From positions 620,001 through 684,000 of the forward strand of contig NZ_JBMPGS010000001.1 in assembly GCF_049680855.1 (NCBI RefSeq): 64,000 nucleotides of DNA, written 5' to 3'. Position numbers and translations under genes: made by a program. Position 1 is the first letter of the stretch. Every line of letters starts with the position of its first letter. The notes under the pieces were generated by a model. That model saw nothing but the letters and a program-made list of their open reading frames with translations. It had not been told where the DNA came from and made no database searches. Shown piece by piece: positions 1 to 8,593 of this stretch. This stretch comes from Salinimicrobium sp049680855. GTDB taxonomy: Bacteria; Bacteroidota; Bacteroidia; Flavobacteriales; Flavobacteriaceae.

Positions 1-367
1 TGGTAGGGCCTCTTTCTACCCAAGGATTGTCGCCATCTTCACCCGGCGCTTTAAACGCACGTTTTGCTAGAAGTTCCTTCTGAAGTTCCTGAATTTTATA
101 AGGCTCTGGATATCCCAGGGCAGGATTCATGGTTAAATAAGCAAGCTGCTCGTAATTTTCATTTGGCGGAAGACCTTTTTTGATCTTTTCTTTTCTGGAA
201 AGTGCGGTATTTCTTTTTGACGGTTTTTTATCCTGAAGAAAATCTCGATGCTTATGACGCAGTTCAGCTACTTTTGTTGAAACACCCTTTTCATTTCCAA
301 ATTGAAAGATGAAAAAAATAAGAGTTGCAAGGAACAGGAGAACAGGAAAGAAAATTCTTTTTTTCAT
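1..367 (-). CDS. N-terminal part of a secreted, probably T9SS-type repeat protein (cut by window edge)
   Basis: The frame is open from an ATG at 367 to the window edge, giving about 122 residues; the 3' part is missing. The start MKKRIFFPVLLFLATLIFFI is a basic N-terminus followed by a hydrophobic signal segment. A charged, lysine-rich stretch follows, and the visible part ends in NPWVERGP. Phrases of the type WxxRGPxNVGGR begin many secreted flavobacterial VPS10/BNR beta-propeller proteins that carry C-terminal type IX sorting domains. That family assignment is an inference from a short motif. The signal peptide and export are the secure part. A 60-base gap separates it from the upstream gene dgt on the same strand. 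Confidence 0.6.
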   Translation of the reverse strand, partial: MKKRIFFPVLLFLATLIFFIFQFGNEKGVSTKVAELRHKHRDFLQDKKPSKRNTALSRKEKIKKGLPPNENYEQLAYLTMNPALGYPEPYKIQELQKELLAKRAFKAPGEDGDNPWVERGPT

Positions 368-427
368 CGAAAATTTTAAAGGAAATGAATAGTAATCCCT
401 GCAAAATAGGCTTTTTTAAGCACTTTC

Positions 428-1774
428 TTAAATTCTGAGGCCCTTGAACTTTTTAAAGGAACTTACAATGTTACTGTCTGTGAGAGAGGAAACGTAAGAG
501 CATATATTAATAAGTTTTCCATAGGTGGAAAGATTTTCGAACTCTGTGACATTCGGAATTAATTTTAAAACCAGTTTGTCAAAAGTAGATTCTCCTTCAT
601 CTTCCTGAGGTAGCAATGCTTTTGAATAAGTATCCAGCAGGTGTGACAGCATTTGATACCCGGCAATTTCCTTACTTATAACTTCTTCACTTTCATAGAT
701 ATTTTCAACGCTAATCTTAATGATATCGGTAATTTGAGCTTCATACCTGCTTTTGTCAAAAAGCGCTTCATGGAAATCTCCTGCAAGAATAGCATCTTCA
801 TTTTTCAGGAAAATTTCAACAGCTTCGGTAATGAGGGTGTTAATAGCAAGTGCCCGTAAGTAGCTCAACCTGTCGGCGCGGGTTTTCAGGCTGTGGTATT
901 TAGCGGTATTGATGGTATCTTTAACGAGTTTGATCAGGTATTCCAGGGCATATTCTTCATCAATGAGGCCGAGATTAATTCCGTCTTCAAAATCTATAAT
1001 GGTATAGCAAATATCATCTGCAGCTTCCACGAGGAACGCCAGCGGATGTCGTGAAAAGCTCTTGTTCTTTCCTGTTGCCGTGGAAATGAGTCCCAGTTCA
1101 TCTGCTACCTCTTCAAAAAAGGCTTTTTCGCTCTGGAATATTCCGAATTTTTTATCTGCAATGCGATTGCTGGGTTTATGCGGGAGCGACTCCTTCGGGT
1201 ATTTCATAAATGCGCCAAGAGTGGCGTAAGAAAGCCTTATTCCGCCGGGAATTCCCGGTCTGTCCTGCGTAAGGATCTTAAAACCATTAGCGTTTCCTTC
1301 AAATTTTATAAGATCCTGATATTCCTCTGCAGACAATTGTTCTTTAAAACGTTTCCCCTTGCCATTGCTGAAGTAAGCTCCAATCGCTTTTTCTCCGGAA
1401 TGCCCAAACGGCGGATTCCCAATGTCGTGAGCCAAAGCGGCCGCTGCCACAATTGCTCCAAAATCGTTCATTTGGTAGCCATGAATGGTTTTAAGATGCG
1501 GATGCTTTTCCAGGATCTTTTGTCCTGCCAGTCTTCCAAGCGATCTTCCTACGACTGAAACTTCCAGGCTGTGGGTAAGTCTCGTGTGAACAAAATCTGT
1601 TTTTGAAAGTGGAATGACCTGGGTCTTATCCTGCAGACTTCTAAAAGCCGAAGAGAAAATGATCCTGTCATAATCTACTTCAAAACCTAATCTCGTTTCA
1701 TTTTGCTCTTTTCGAAGTCTTTTGTTTGTGTCTCCCGCCCTTCTAAGAGAGAGGAGTTGTTCCCAGTTCATCAT
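428..1774 (-). CDS. dgt: dGTP triphosphohydrolase (dGTPase), HD superfamily
   Basis: This 448-residue protein hydrolyses dGTP (and usually other dNTPs) to the nucleoside and triphosphate. The HD-domain metal site is visible: HTRLTHSLEVS near residue 63 supplies the first histidine, and AHDIGNPPFGHSGE near residue 115 supplies the HD pair and downstream His. A third region, VEAADDICY near residue 250, carries the conserved Asp. The length fits the type-1 dGTPase family. The ATGATG start leaves one residue of ambiguity. It lies downstream of nrdBA on the same strand, with a strong terminator between them, so this neighbourhood holds enzymes that both make and destroy dNTPs. Independent transcription from within 1775-1840 is likely. 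Confidence 0.93.
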   Translation of the reverse strand: MMNWEQLLSLRRAGDTNKRLRKEQNETRLGFEVDYDRIIFSSAFRSLQDKTQVIPLSKTDFVHTRLTHSLEVSVVGRSLGRLAGQKILEKHPHLKTIHGYQMNDFGAIVAAAALAHDIGNPPFGHSGEKAIGAYFSNGKGKRFKEQLSAEEYQDLIKFEGNANGFKILTQDRPGIPGGIRLSYATLGAFMKYPKESLPHKPSNRIADKKFGIFQSEKAFFEEVADELGLISTATGKNKSFSRHPLAFLVEAADDICYTIIDFEDGINLGLIDEEYALEYLIKLVKDTINTAKYHSLKTRADRLSYLRALAINTLITEAVEIFLKNEDAILAGDFHEALFDKSRYEAQITDIIKISVENIYESEEVISKEIAGYQMLSHLLDTYSKALLPQEDEGESTFDKLVLKLIPNVTEFENLSTYGKLINICSYVSSLTDSNIVSSFKKFKGLRI

Positions 1775-1842
1775 GGCAGTCGTCTAAAAATAAATTGTGC
1801 TGAAAATGCCCTTTTTGGAGTTTCAGTTGAGGTTCAAAAATA

Positions 1843-1880
1843 GCAAAAAAGGGAAGTTAGCCACGGCTTACTTCCCTTTT
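1843..1880 (-). terminator. Rho-independent terminator of nrdA
   Basis: An 11-base stem (AAAAGGGAAGT at 1847-1857 with ACTTCCCTTTT at 1870-1880) has a 12-base loop. Read on the minus strand it ends in a T-run just downstream of the nrdA stop, separating nrdBA from dgt. Confidence 0.8.
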
Positions 1881-1935
1881 CTTTTGGTTCTCCTATAAAC
1901 TGTTCGATATTTACTATTGAGATCTAACTTTAGGT

Positions 1936-4392
1936 TTAACTTCCGCACATCAAACAGTCATCGCCTTCAGATTCTTTAGATTGGGCGATCAATGCGCGCA
2001 ATTCATCCGGAGAGAGACTTCCTTCCTCAGAAACAGTTACCGGTTTTTCTTCTGAAGCCTTCATGGTTTCTGCGGCTCTTTGAGGTGCAGCGCTTTGCTC
2101 CTGCGGAACGTCCTGTTTTTTTGTCTCTTTTGAAAGTGTGAATTTTATGGCATCTACAGCCGACTTTGTTCTTAAATAATACATTCCTGTTTTGAGTCCG
2201 CTTTTCCAGGCGTAGAAGTGCATGGAGGTTAATTTTCCGAAGTTGGCATTTTCCATGAACAGGTTGAGCGACTGCGACTGGTCGATGAAATAGCCGCGGT
2301 GGCGGGACATATCAATGATATCTTTCATGCTCAACTCCCAAACGGTTTTGTATAATTCTTTAAGATCATCGGGAATTACGTCAATATTCTGAACCGAACC
2401 GTTAGAACGCATAATGGCATTCTTCACATCATCGTTCCAAAGATTTCGCGCTACCAGGTCTTCCAGTAAATGCTTGTTCACGACAATAAATTCTCCGGAA
2501 AGTACCCTTCGGGTGTAGATGTTTGAAGTGTAAGGTTCAAAAGCTTCGTTATTCCCCAGAATTTGCGAAGTGGAGGCGGTTGGCATTGGTGCTACTAAAA
2601 GTGAGTTTCTAACGCCATTTTTGAGTACCTCTTTCCGAAGTTTTTCCCAATTCCATCTTCCGCTAAGATCGTCGTCATTCAATCCCCATAGGTTGTATTG
2701 AAATTTTCCCTGGCTTATTGGAGAGCCTTCATAAGTGGAATAAGGTCCTTCTTCTTTTGCCATTTCCATAGAGGCGGTAACCGCCGCAAAATATAATGTT
2801 TCAAAGATTTCCTGATTCAGCTTCTTGGCTTCATCGCTGGTAAACGGAAGCCGCAGTTTTATAAAAGTATCTGCAAGCCCCTGTACGCCCAGTCCCACAG
2901 GGCGGTGCCTGAAGTTTGAATTTTCGGCCTCCTTGACCGGGTAATAATTCCTGTCGATCACCTTGTTGAGGTTCTTGGTCACTCGTTTTGTGATCTTGAA
3001 AAGCTCTTTATGGTCAAATTCATTTCCTTTGATGAACATTGGCAGGGCAATAGAAGCAAGGTTGCAAACAGCCACCTCATCTTCGCTGGTGTATTCCAGA
3101 ATTTCGGTACAAAGGTTTGAAGAACGAATTGTTCCCAAATTCTGCTGATTCGATTTGCGGTTAGCCGAATCTTTGTACAGCATATAAGGCGTTCCGGTTT
3201 CAATTTGAGATTCCAGGATCTTTTCCCAAAGCTCCCGCGCCTTGATCGTCTTACGGCCTTTTTTCTCAGCTTCGTATTGCAGATATAATTTTTCAAATTC
3301 TTCGCCGTGACGATTGTAAAGATCTGGGCATTCATTTGGACACATAAGCGTCCAGTGAGCATCTTCTTCGACTCTTTTCATAAAAAGATCTGGCACCCAC
3401 ATTGCGTAGAAGAGGTCACGGGCGCGCATTTCTTCTTTTCCATGGTTCTTCTTAAGATCAAGGAAATCAAAGATATCTGCGTGCCATGGCTCTACGTACA
3501 TGGCAAAAGAACCTTTTCTTTTTCCGCCGCCCTGGTCTACATACCTGGCGGTGTCGTTGAAGACGCGGAGCATGGGAACAATTCCATTGGAGGTGCCGTT
3601 CGTGCCCGAAATATAAGAACCGGTGGCTCTAACGTTGTGAATAGAAAGGCCAATTCCCCCTGCCGATTGTGAAATTTTTGCGGTTTGTTTCAGGGTGTCG
3701 TAAATGCCGTCAATACTGTCGTCTTTCATAGTTAACAAGAAGCAGGACGACATTTGTGGTTTTGGTGTTCCCGAATTGAACAGCGTAGGAGTGGCGTGCG
3801 TGAAATATTTTTTTGACATAAGCTCATAGGTTTCTATGGCTGCGTCAAGATTATTAAGATGAATTCCTATGGAAACCCGCATCAACATGTGTTGCGGCCT
3901 TTCGGCAATTCTTCCATTCAGCTTGAGGAGATAAGAACGCTCCAGGGTTTTAAATCCGAAGTAATCGTACTGGAAATCGCGATTGTATATAATAAGCGAA
4001 TCCAGTTTCTCTTTATTATTCTGAACAACTTCATACACATCATCGGCCAGAAGAGGTGCTTTCTTTCCTGTGCGCGGATTCACATATTCATATAAATCTG
4101 TCATCACTTCAGAAAAAGTCTTTTTCGTGTTCTTGTGAAGATTTGAAACCGAGATTCTCGCGGCGAGCTTGGCATAATCGGGATGTGCCGTGGTCATGGT
4201 TGCGGCGATTTCTGCGGCAAGATTATCGAGTTCGCTGGTGGTAACCCCATCATATAAACCTTCAATTACCCGCATCGCGACCTTTACCGGATCGACGAGA
4301 TCGTTCAATCCATAACAAAGTTTTCTTACTCTGGCCGTGATCTTGTCAAACATAATCGGCTCTTTGCGGCCATCTCGTTTCTCTACATACAT
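1936..4392 (-). CDS. nrdA: Ribonucleoside-diphosphate reductase, alpha (large) subunit, class Ia type
   Basis: This is the catalytic subunit that reduces NDPs to dNDPs with NrdB. The start was placed at 4392 (MYVEKRDGRKEPIMF), where the N-terminal ATP-cone begins. An in-frame ATG at 4503 would add 37 residues of unconserved, hydrophobic sequence. With the chosen start the protein has 818 residues. Visible motifs are the active-site cysteine region SSCFLL, the glycine-rich SAGGIGLSIHNVR, the catalytic NLCTE motif followed by VCNLAS, and a C-terminal CLMC pair for thioredoxin/glutaredoxin reduction (DDCLMCGS). A low-complexity Gln/Ala/Glu linker precedes the C-terminal Cys pair, consistent with a flexible swinging tail. 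The ATP-cone implies allosteric on/off control by ATP and dATP. It lies 155 bases downstream of nrdB on the same strand. Confidence 0.96.
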   Translation of the reverse strand: MYVEKRDGRKEPIMFDKITARVRKLCYGLNDLVDPVKVAMRVIEGLYDGVTTSELDNLAAEIAATMTTAHPDYAKLAARISVSNLHKNTKKTFSEVMTDLYEYVNPRTGKKAPLLADDVYEVVQNNKEKLDSLIIYNRDFQYDYFGFKTLERSYLLKLNGRIAERPQHMLMRVSIGIHLNNLDAAIETYELMSKKYFTHATPTLFNSGTPKPQMSSCFLLTMKDDSIDGIYDTLKQTAKISQSAGGIGLSIHNVRATGSYISGTNGTSNGIVPMLRVFNDTARYVDQGGGKRKGSFAMYVEPWHADIFDFLDLKKNHGKEEMRARDLFYAMWVPDLFMKRVEEDAHWTLMCPNECPDLYNRHGEEFEKLYLQYEAEKKGRKTIKARELWEKILESQIETGTPYMLYKDSANRKSNQQNLGTIRSSNLCTEILEYTSEDEVAVCNLASIALPMFIKGNEFDHKELFKITKRVTKNLNKVIDRNYYPVKEAENSNFRHRPVGLGVQGLADTFIKLRLPFTSDEAKKLNQEIFETLYFAAVTASMEMAKEEGPYSTYEGSPISQGKFQYNLWGLNDDDLSGRWNWEKLRKEVLKNGVRNSLLVAPMPTASTSQILGNNEAFEPYTSNIYTRRVLSGEFIVVNKHLLEDLVARNLWNDDVKNAIMRSNGSVQNIDVIPDDLKELYKTVWELSMKDIIDMSRHRGYFIDQSQSLNLFMENANFGKLTSMHFYAWKSGLKTGMYYLRTKSAVDAIKFTLSKETKKQDVPQEQSAAPQRAAETMKASEEKPVTVSEEGSLSPDELRALIAQSKESEGDDCLMCGS

Positions 4393-4495
4393 AATTATTG
4401 GTTTTAATTCAGGTACTTGAAATTTTACAATAAGGGAAATAGAATCCCTGGGGTTCAAAAAAAACCGTTTTAAAACTATTTTTAATATAAGTACG

Positions 4496-4536
4496 AATAA
4501 CACCGCGTTGGGGGCTCCGCGATGCTACTCGTTATT
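4496..4536. other. Inverted repeat in the nrdB-nrdA spacer
   Basis: AATAAC (4496-4501) is complementary to GTTATT (4531-4536), and CGCG (4504-4507) to CGCG (4518-4521), around a G-rich loop. It may be an RNA hairpin that protects or attenuates the nrdB-nrdA transcript. There is no T-run, so it is not a classical terminator. The same AATAAC/GTTATT words recur upstream of nrdB at 5643-5657. Confidence 0.4.
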
Positions 4537-4547
4537 TTTGGAATATT

Positions 4548-5525
4548 CTAGAAATCGGCGTCGAAACTAATTTTGTCAGACTCCTTGTCTTTGTTCATAA
4601 CGCCGGCTTTTTGATATTCACCCACACGTTTCTCAAAGAAGTTGGTTTTTCCCTGGAGGTTGATCATATCCATAAAATCAAACGGATTTGCAGTGCCGTA
4701 TTCTTTTTCGCATTCCAGCTCCACAAGCAATCTGTCGGTTACAAATTCCAGGTATTGCGTCATCAATTTGGCATTCATCCCTATAAGGCTCACAGGAAGT
4801 GATTCGGTGATGAATTCCCTCTCGATATTTAACGCATCTACGATGATCTCACGAATGCGTTCTTTCGATACTTTGTTCACAAGGTGATTGTTGTGCAGGT
4901 GAACGGCAAAATCGCAATGTACACCTTCATCTCTTGAGATCAACTCATTGGAGAAAGTAAGACCGGGCATCAAACCACGTTTTTTAAGCCAGAAAATGGA
5001 ACAAAATGCTCCGGAAAAGAAGATCCCTTCTACTGCGGCAAACGCAATTAATCTTTCAGCAAAAGAATCAGATTCTATCCATTTTAGAGCCCACTCTGCC
5101 TTTTTCTTTATCGCGGGGAATACTTCCAGCGCTCTAAAAAGCTGATCTTTTTCCTTTTCATCCTTCACATAAGTATCTATGAGTAGGGAATAGGTTTCTG
5201 AATGAATATTTTCCATCATGATCTGGAAACCATAGAAGAATTTCGCCTCGGCATACTGTACTTCATTCACAAAATTCTCGGCCAGATTTTCATTTACGAT
5301 CCCGTCTGATGCTGCAAAGAATGCAAGAATATGCTTTATGAAATAGCGCTCATCTGAATTTAATTTGTCATTCCAGTCAGAAAGATCCTGGTGGAGGTCA
5401 ATTTCTTCAGCAGTCCAGAAACTGGCTTCCATTTTCTTGTACCAATCCCAGATGTCGTGATGTTTAATAGGAAAAATTACGAATCGGTCTTTGTTTTCTT
5501 GTAAAATGGGTTCCAGCTGAGCCAT
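4548..5525 (-). CDS. nrdB: Ribonucleoside-diphosphate reductase, beta (small) subunit
   Basis: This 325-residue R2 subunit houses the dimetal/tyrosyl-radical cofactor in a ferritin-like fold. The carboxylate and histidine ligands are visible in order: DLSDWNDKLNSDE with an acidic ligand in helix A, then VQYAEAKFFYGFQ and ENIHSETYS (E..E..H), and later ISRDEGVHCDFAVH (E..H). The C-terminus (KDKESDKISFDADF) is the acidic and aromatic tail that normally docks on NrdA. It is the first gene of the nrdB-nrdA unit. The 311-base leader upstream carries repeat words that may be regulatory sites. Confidence 0.96.
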   Translation of the reverse strand: MAQLEPILQENKDRFVIFPIKHHDIWDWYKKMEASFWTAEEIDLHQDLSDWNDKLNSDERYFIKHILAFFAASDGIVNENLAENFVNEVQYAEAKFFYGFQIMMENIHSETYSLLIDTYVKDEKEKDQLFRALEVFPAIKKKAEWALKWIESDSFAERLIAFAAVEGIFFSGAFCSIFWLKKRGLMPGLTFSNELISRDEGVHCDFAVHLHNNHLVNKVSKERIREIIVDALNIEREFITESLPVSLIGMNAKLMTQYLEFVTDRLLVELECEKEYGTANPFDFMDMINLQGKTNFFEKRVGEYQKAGVMNKDKESDKISFDADF

Positions 5526-5836
5526 ATCCTTTTAATTGATTGGGTTAATTTTATTGAAGTCGGTCTAACAAAGATTGCAAATTGTAGGACAGGATATAAG
5601 CAGGATGGCTAAAGCTTTTCAACAAAGTTTTCAACACCAAAAAATAACGTTGTTATTGATATTTTGTTAAGGTGTTTATTTAATCATTTGATATACAGTT
5701 AATTAAAAGGTGTTAACAAATTTAAGAACAGCCCTGAATTTCCTCTTAGATAGTGCTCAAAGCCTTGTTTTTCCTACAATTTTTCCGAAGGACGAAAGGT
5801 TGAAAAAACCAGATGAAAATTGTCAATTTTGGATAT
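5526..5836 (-). promoter_or_regulatory. Upstream region of nrdBA with paired 9-mers and a palindrome
   Basis: No gene is seen in these 311 bases. The 9-mer TTTTCAACA occurs twice, 12 bases apart (5616-5624 and 5628-5636). A 15-base palindrome, AATAAC-GTT-GTTATT, follows at 5643-5657, and ACACC (5634-5638) is complementary to GGTGT (5671-5675) around it. Their density directly upstream of nrdB suggests operator sites for a dNTP-responsive regulator. The words do not match the NrdR-box closely, and differ from the DnaA-box at two of nine bases. The assignment is inference. Confidence 0.4.
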
Positions 5837-6916
5837 CTAGAGGGAAAGAGTTTGTCCATTTTTTGCGGCAGATTCATAGATTTTTTCTACAATTTCTATG
5901 TCTCGAAGTCCTTCTTCTCCCGGGACTAAAACCGGTCTATTCTGAAGGATTGCAAGCGCATCGTCATCCATTTGTACTGCCTGTTGGTTTTTCCCGAAAG
6001 GCTCGAGTACTGTCCCGTCACTCGCTTTTCCTTTCACCCCGGAATATGCCTGAAAAGGTCGCAGATAATAGCTGCCGTTTTCGCAATTGATCTCGAGATT
6101 GTTCAAATTTTCTCCAAAGCTGGTACGGCAGTTCGCAGTAATCCCGTTTGGAAATTGAAGTGTAAAAATGGTGGTTTCATCTACTTCATCAAATAGCTGT
6201 GGCCTGTTAGTGGTGTGAGTTGCACTTACAGAGACCGGTTCCATCCCGGTGGAATAGCGGGCAGCATTGAGACAGTAAACGCCCATGTCGTACATGGCGC
6301 CACCGCCCATTTCTTCTTCCAGCCTCCAGCCCAGGTCATTTCCGTAGAATCCCGCGGCAGAATCCACTTTTTGGATATCTCCAAAAGGTTTTGTTTCGGC
6401 CCATTTCATAATGGTTTGAGTATTTTTCTCGTGCTGCATGCGGTAACCAATGGAAAGTTTGATCCCGTTTTTATTGCAGGCCTCTATAATTCGGCGGCAT
6501 TCTTTAGCAGTAGGCGCCATAGGTTTTTCACACCACACGTGCTTACCGGCATTTGCTGCAATTATAGAATATTTAGGATGCATGGAATTTGGCAGGACGA
6601 TGTAAATTATATCAATGTCATCGTTATTCGCCACCTGGTGCATATTTTCATAATTATACACATTGCTGTCTTTAATACCATATTTTTTCTGCCACTGCGG
6701 AATTTTCTCAGGACTCCCGGTTACAATGCCGCGGAGTTCGCAATGCTGGGTTTGCTGAAGTGCAGGCGCCAGCAAGTTTGTGCTGTAATATCCAAGCCCA
6801 ACCAAAGCCACACCCAGTTTTTTCTGCGGCTTCGGAATTAGAAATCTGGGAAACGGAAGACTAAATGCAGTTAATACTAAACCAGATTTTTTGATGAAAT
6901 TTCTTCGGTTTTCCAT
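5837..6916 (-). CDS. Gfo/Idh/MocA-family NAD(P)-dependent oxidoreductase with Tat signal
   Basis: This is a 359-residue sugar- or polyol-type dehydrogenase of the glucose-fructose oxidoreductase family. The N-terminus MENRRNFIKKSG plus a hydrophobic segment is a twin-arginine export signal, so a folded, cofactor-loaded periplasmic enzyme is expected. The Rossmann motif is VALVGLGYYSTN at about residues 36-47. The family lysine is in the EKP motif of WCEKPMAPTAKE, near residue 130. The C-terminal domain has the expected alpha/beta sheet pattern (GGGAMYDMGVY). The substrate cannot be told from sequence. It sits alone between nrdB and small membrane-protein genes. The Tat translocase needed to export it is encoded about 12 kb away in this window. 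Confidence 0.88.
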   Translation of the reverse strand: MENRRNFIKKSGLVLTAFSLPFPRFLIPKPQKKLGVALVGLGYYSTNLLAPALQQTQHCELRGIVTGSPEKIPQWQKKYGIKDSNVYNYENMHQVANNDDIDIIYIVLPNSMHPKYSIIAANAGKHVWCEKPMAPTAKECRRIIEACNKNGIKLSIGYRMQHEKNTQTIMKWAETKPFGDIQKVDSAAGFYGNDLGWRLEEEMGGGAMYDMGVYCLNAARYSTGMEPVSVSATHTTNRPQLFDEVDETTIFTLQFPNGITANCRTSFGENLNNLEINCENGSYYLRPFQAYSGVKGKASDGTVLEPFGKNQQAVQMDDDALAILQNRPVLVPGEEGLRDIEIVEKIYESAAKNGQTLSL

Positions 6917-7000
6917 AGCATCTTTTTTATAAGAAGCTTAAAATTAATCATTTAAAAACATTGAAACAGAGGAAATAACTTTCTCTCGAAAAATTAGCTT

Positions 7001-7118
7001 TTAATTATAGCTTTCCATCCTCATCATGCGGTTATTCATTGAGGTGGGGATATAAATTAATTCCGAAGCATTAAAGGCTCCCCGAAGCACCGTGTCAAAA
7101 AGACCTTTTTCAGCAATA
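7001..7118 (-). other. Short open tail, possible gene remnant
   Basis: On the minus strand, downstream of the DUF4870 gene and in another frame, about 39 codons end at a stop at 7001. They read like ordinary protein (for example IYIPTSMNNRMMRMESYN). No separate start codon exists outside the overlap with the DUF4870 gene. It could be the degraded 3' end of a lost gene or chance. I do not recognise the sequence. Confidence 0.2.
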
Positions 7119-7121
7119 ATT

Positions 7122-7478
7122 CTAAATGTTCCTAAACCATTCCTCAAAGTAATCTCCCACCAATGGTATCGGTTCTTTCTTATTGTTAAGGGCATTTACG
7201 AGTCCCATGATCCACAAGACCAGTAGAAAAATGGAACCTAAAAAACTAATTAGCCAACCCAGGAATGGGATCATTCCAATGATGCCCAGTCCAAAGCCAA
7301 ATAATGTAAGCCCCAGGGACTGTTTTATATGGTAAGTGCTAAATTCATTCTTCTTGTCGTTATTCATGATAAAGGCGATAATTAAACCTATGACGGTGAG
7401 ATAAGCGATCACTGCTATTGTTTTCGCATCAAAGCTACCGCTACCTGCTTGATTGGAACTGTGCGTATCCTTTTCCAT
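7122..7478 (-). CDS. DUF4870-family small membrane protein
   Basis: This 118-residue protein has a hydrophilic Ser/Gly-rich N-terminus and three hydrophobic segments, roughly residues 22-42, 55-75 and 77-97. A central FSTYHIKQSLGLTLFG fits the DUF4870/Tic20-like family signature (HxxQSL). Its molecular function is unknown. The C-terminus is charged and cytoplasmic-looking. It precedes no obvious operon partner; DUF4412 lies 39 bases upstream on the same strand and may be cotranscribed. Confidence 0.8.
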   Translation of the reverse strand: MEKDTHSSNQAGSGSFDAKTIAVIAYLTVIGLIIAFIMNNDKKNEFSTYHIKQSLGLTLFGFGLGIIGMIPFLGWLISFLGSIFLLVLWIMGLVNALNNKKEPIPLVGDYFEEWFRNI

Positions 7479-7517
7479 TTTTGTGAAACTATTGGAGTTG
7501 TAAAATCAGGTTGGGAA

Positions 7518-8339
7518 TTATCCGCCTATGGCTGTGTAATTTGCCTTCTTTATAACAAAATCTTTTTTCTGGATATTGGTGCAGGTCATGGAGACGCTTT
7601 TTTGAGGATTGTTCTTGTCGTTCATTTGCATTTCCATCATCAATCCCTCGCTCAATTTTAACCACTCGGCATCAAAACCCCTCGGAAATTTTTTTTGGTT
7701 GGTTTGGAAGAGGTCTGTAAAACTTAATCCGGCTTCATCGGTGACATAAAATTCGTAGATATAACCCTCATTTTCGGCCCGGTAACCCTGGCATGTATAG
7801 CCCAGGATCTCTTTGGTCCCAATCTCTTCCATTTTGATGTCCTTGTATTGGTTTTGCATTTCTTCAGATTCTGCATTAGAGACATCAATTTTGGAGGCCA
7901 TAACCATGTTGTTTTGGCCAGAGTTCATAAAAATTACCGTGAGATCATTAGCGTTATCCAGCACCGTTACCATACTTTGTGCCTGCGGAATTTTAAATCC
8001 GACATAAGGCGCGTCTTCTTGTAAAAGGTAAACCATTTCCATAGCGCCTTCACGAGTAGACATTTCCATGGTGTATTCCCAATTAAAGTCGTAGGATTCC
8101 GGGATTAATGCGGGATCCACTCTTTCGGCTCCAAAAGAGATCGCTGAATTGCTCAGGCTTTTCTCCCACATATTGTTTAGGGATTTTTCTGTTTCGCCCG
8201 CAGCCTTGTCTGAGACATTTTCAGTCACAGTATTTTCAACTTTTTCTTCAACTTTTTTCTTTAATTTTTTGAAGAACTGGGCCTGCACATTGGGAGCTGC
8301 TAATGTAAAGATGATAATTAAAGCAATTAACTTTTTCAT
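7518..8339 (-). CDS. Exported DUF4412-type protein
   Basis: This 273-residue protein starts MKKLIALIIIFTLAAPNVQA, a clear type-I signal peptide with an AxA-like cleavage site, so it is periplasmic or outer-membrane associated. A lysine/glutamate-rich stretch follows (residues 21-60, coiled-coil-like). The beta-rich C-terminal domain contains GYTCQGYRAENEGYIYEFYVT, where the short pattern I-L-G-Y-x-C is typical of DUF4412, a family related to lipoprotein-carrier-like folds. Its function is not established. The gene is preceded by an otherwise empty 254-base spacer. Confidence 0.75.
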   Translation of the reverse strand: MKKLIALIIIFTLAAPNVQAQFFKKLKKKVEEKVENTVTENVSDKAAGETEKSLNNMWEKSLSNSAISFGAERVDPALIPESYDFNWEYTMEMSTREGAMEMVYLLQEDAPYVGFKIPQAQSMVTVLDNANDLTVIFMNSGQNNMVMASKIDVSNAESEEMQNQYKDIKMEEIGTKEILGYTCQGYRAENEGYIYEFYVTDEAGLSFTDLFQTNQKKFPRGFDAEWLKLSEGLMMEMQMNDKNNPQKSVSMTCTNIQKKDFVIKKANYTAIGG

Positions 8340-8411
8340 AAGCTTTGATTTTAAGTGATACTATCTAAAGCCGGCGGGGAAGCGCAGTAGAATAAGCTAA
8401 GGTGTGGGGAT

Positions 8412-8428
8412 CAAAAATGGCATTTTTG
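8412..8428. repeat. Copy of the CAAAAATGGCATTTTTG palindrome
   Basis: This perfect 17-base palindrome lies in the 254-base spacer between the DUF3109 and DUF4412 genes. The same core recurs in other intergenic spaces of this window (10701, 32040, 53512, 54499), where it often follows a stop codon. It is probably a weak terminator or a DNA-binding site. Confidence 0.7.
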
Positions 8429-8593
8429 GAAGAGTTTATTCCAAAAATTTCAGACTAAAGATACCAAATTAAAACAGATAAAGAAATTTCTCGCGTAGAA
8501 AATCGAAAGTCAAAATATTGAAAACCAGTTCCTTTGAAGCTTAAGGTTTGCTGGAAGGAAGATGTGAAAAAGCTAAAGTTTTAAAAATAAGCT

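Noticed and set aside
4393..4503. 37-residue N-terminal extension of NrdA
   Set aside because: The added residues are hydrophobic and unlike the conserved ATP-cone start, and part of the stretch lies in the intergenic hairpin region.
5616..5636. DnaA-box pair controlling nrdBA
   Set aside because: TTTTCAACA differs from the DnaA-box consensus at two of nine bases, so the match is too weak to name.
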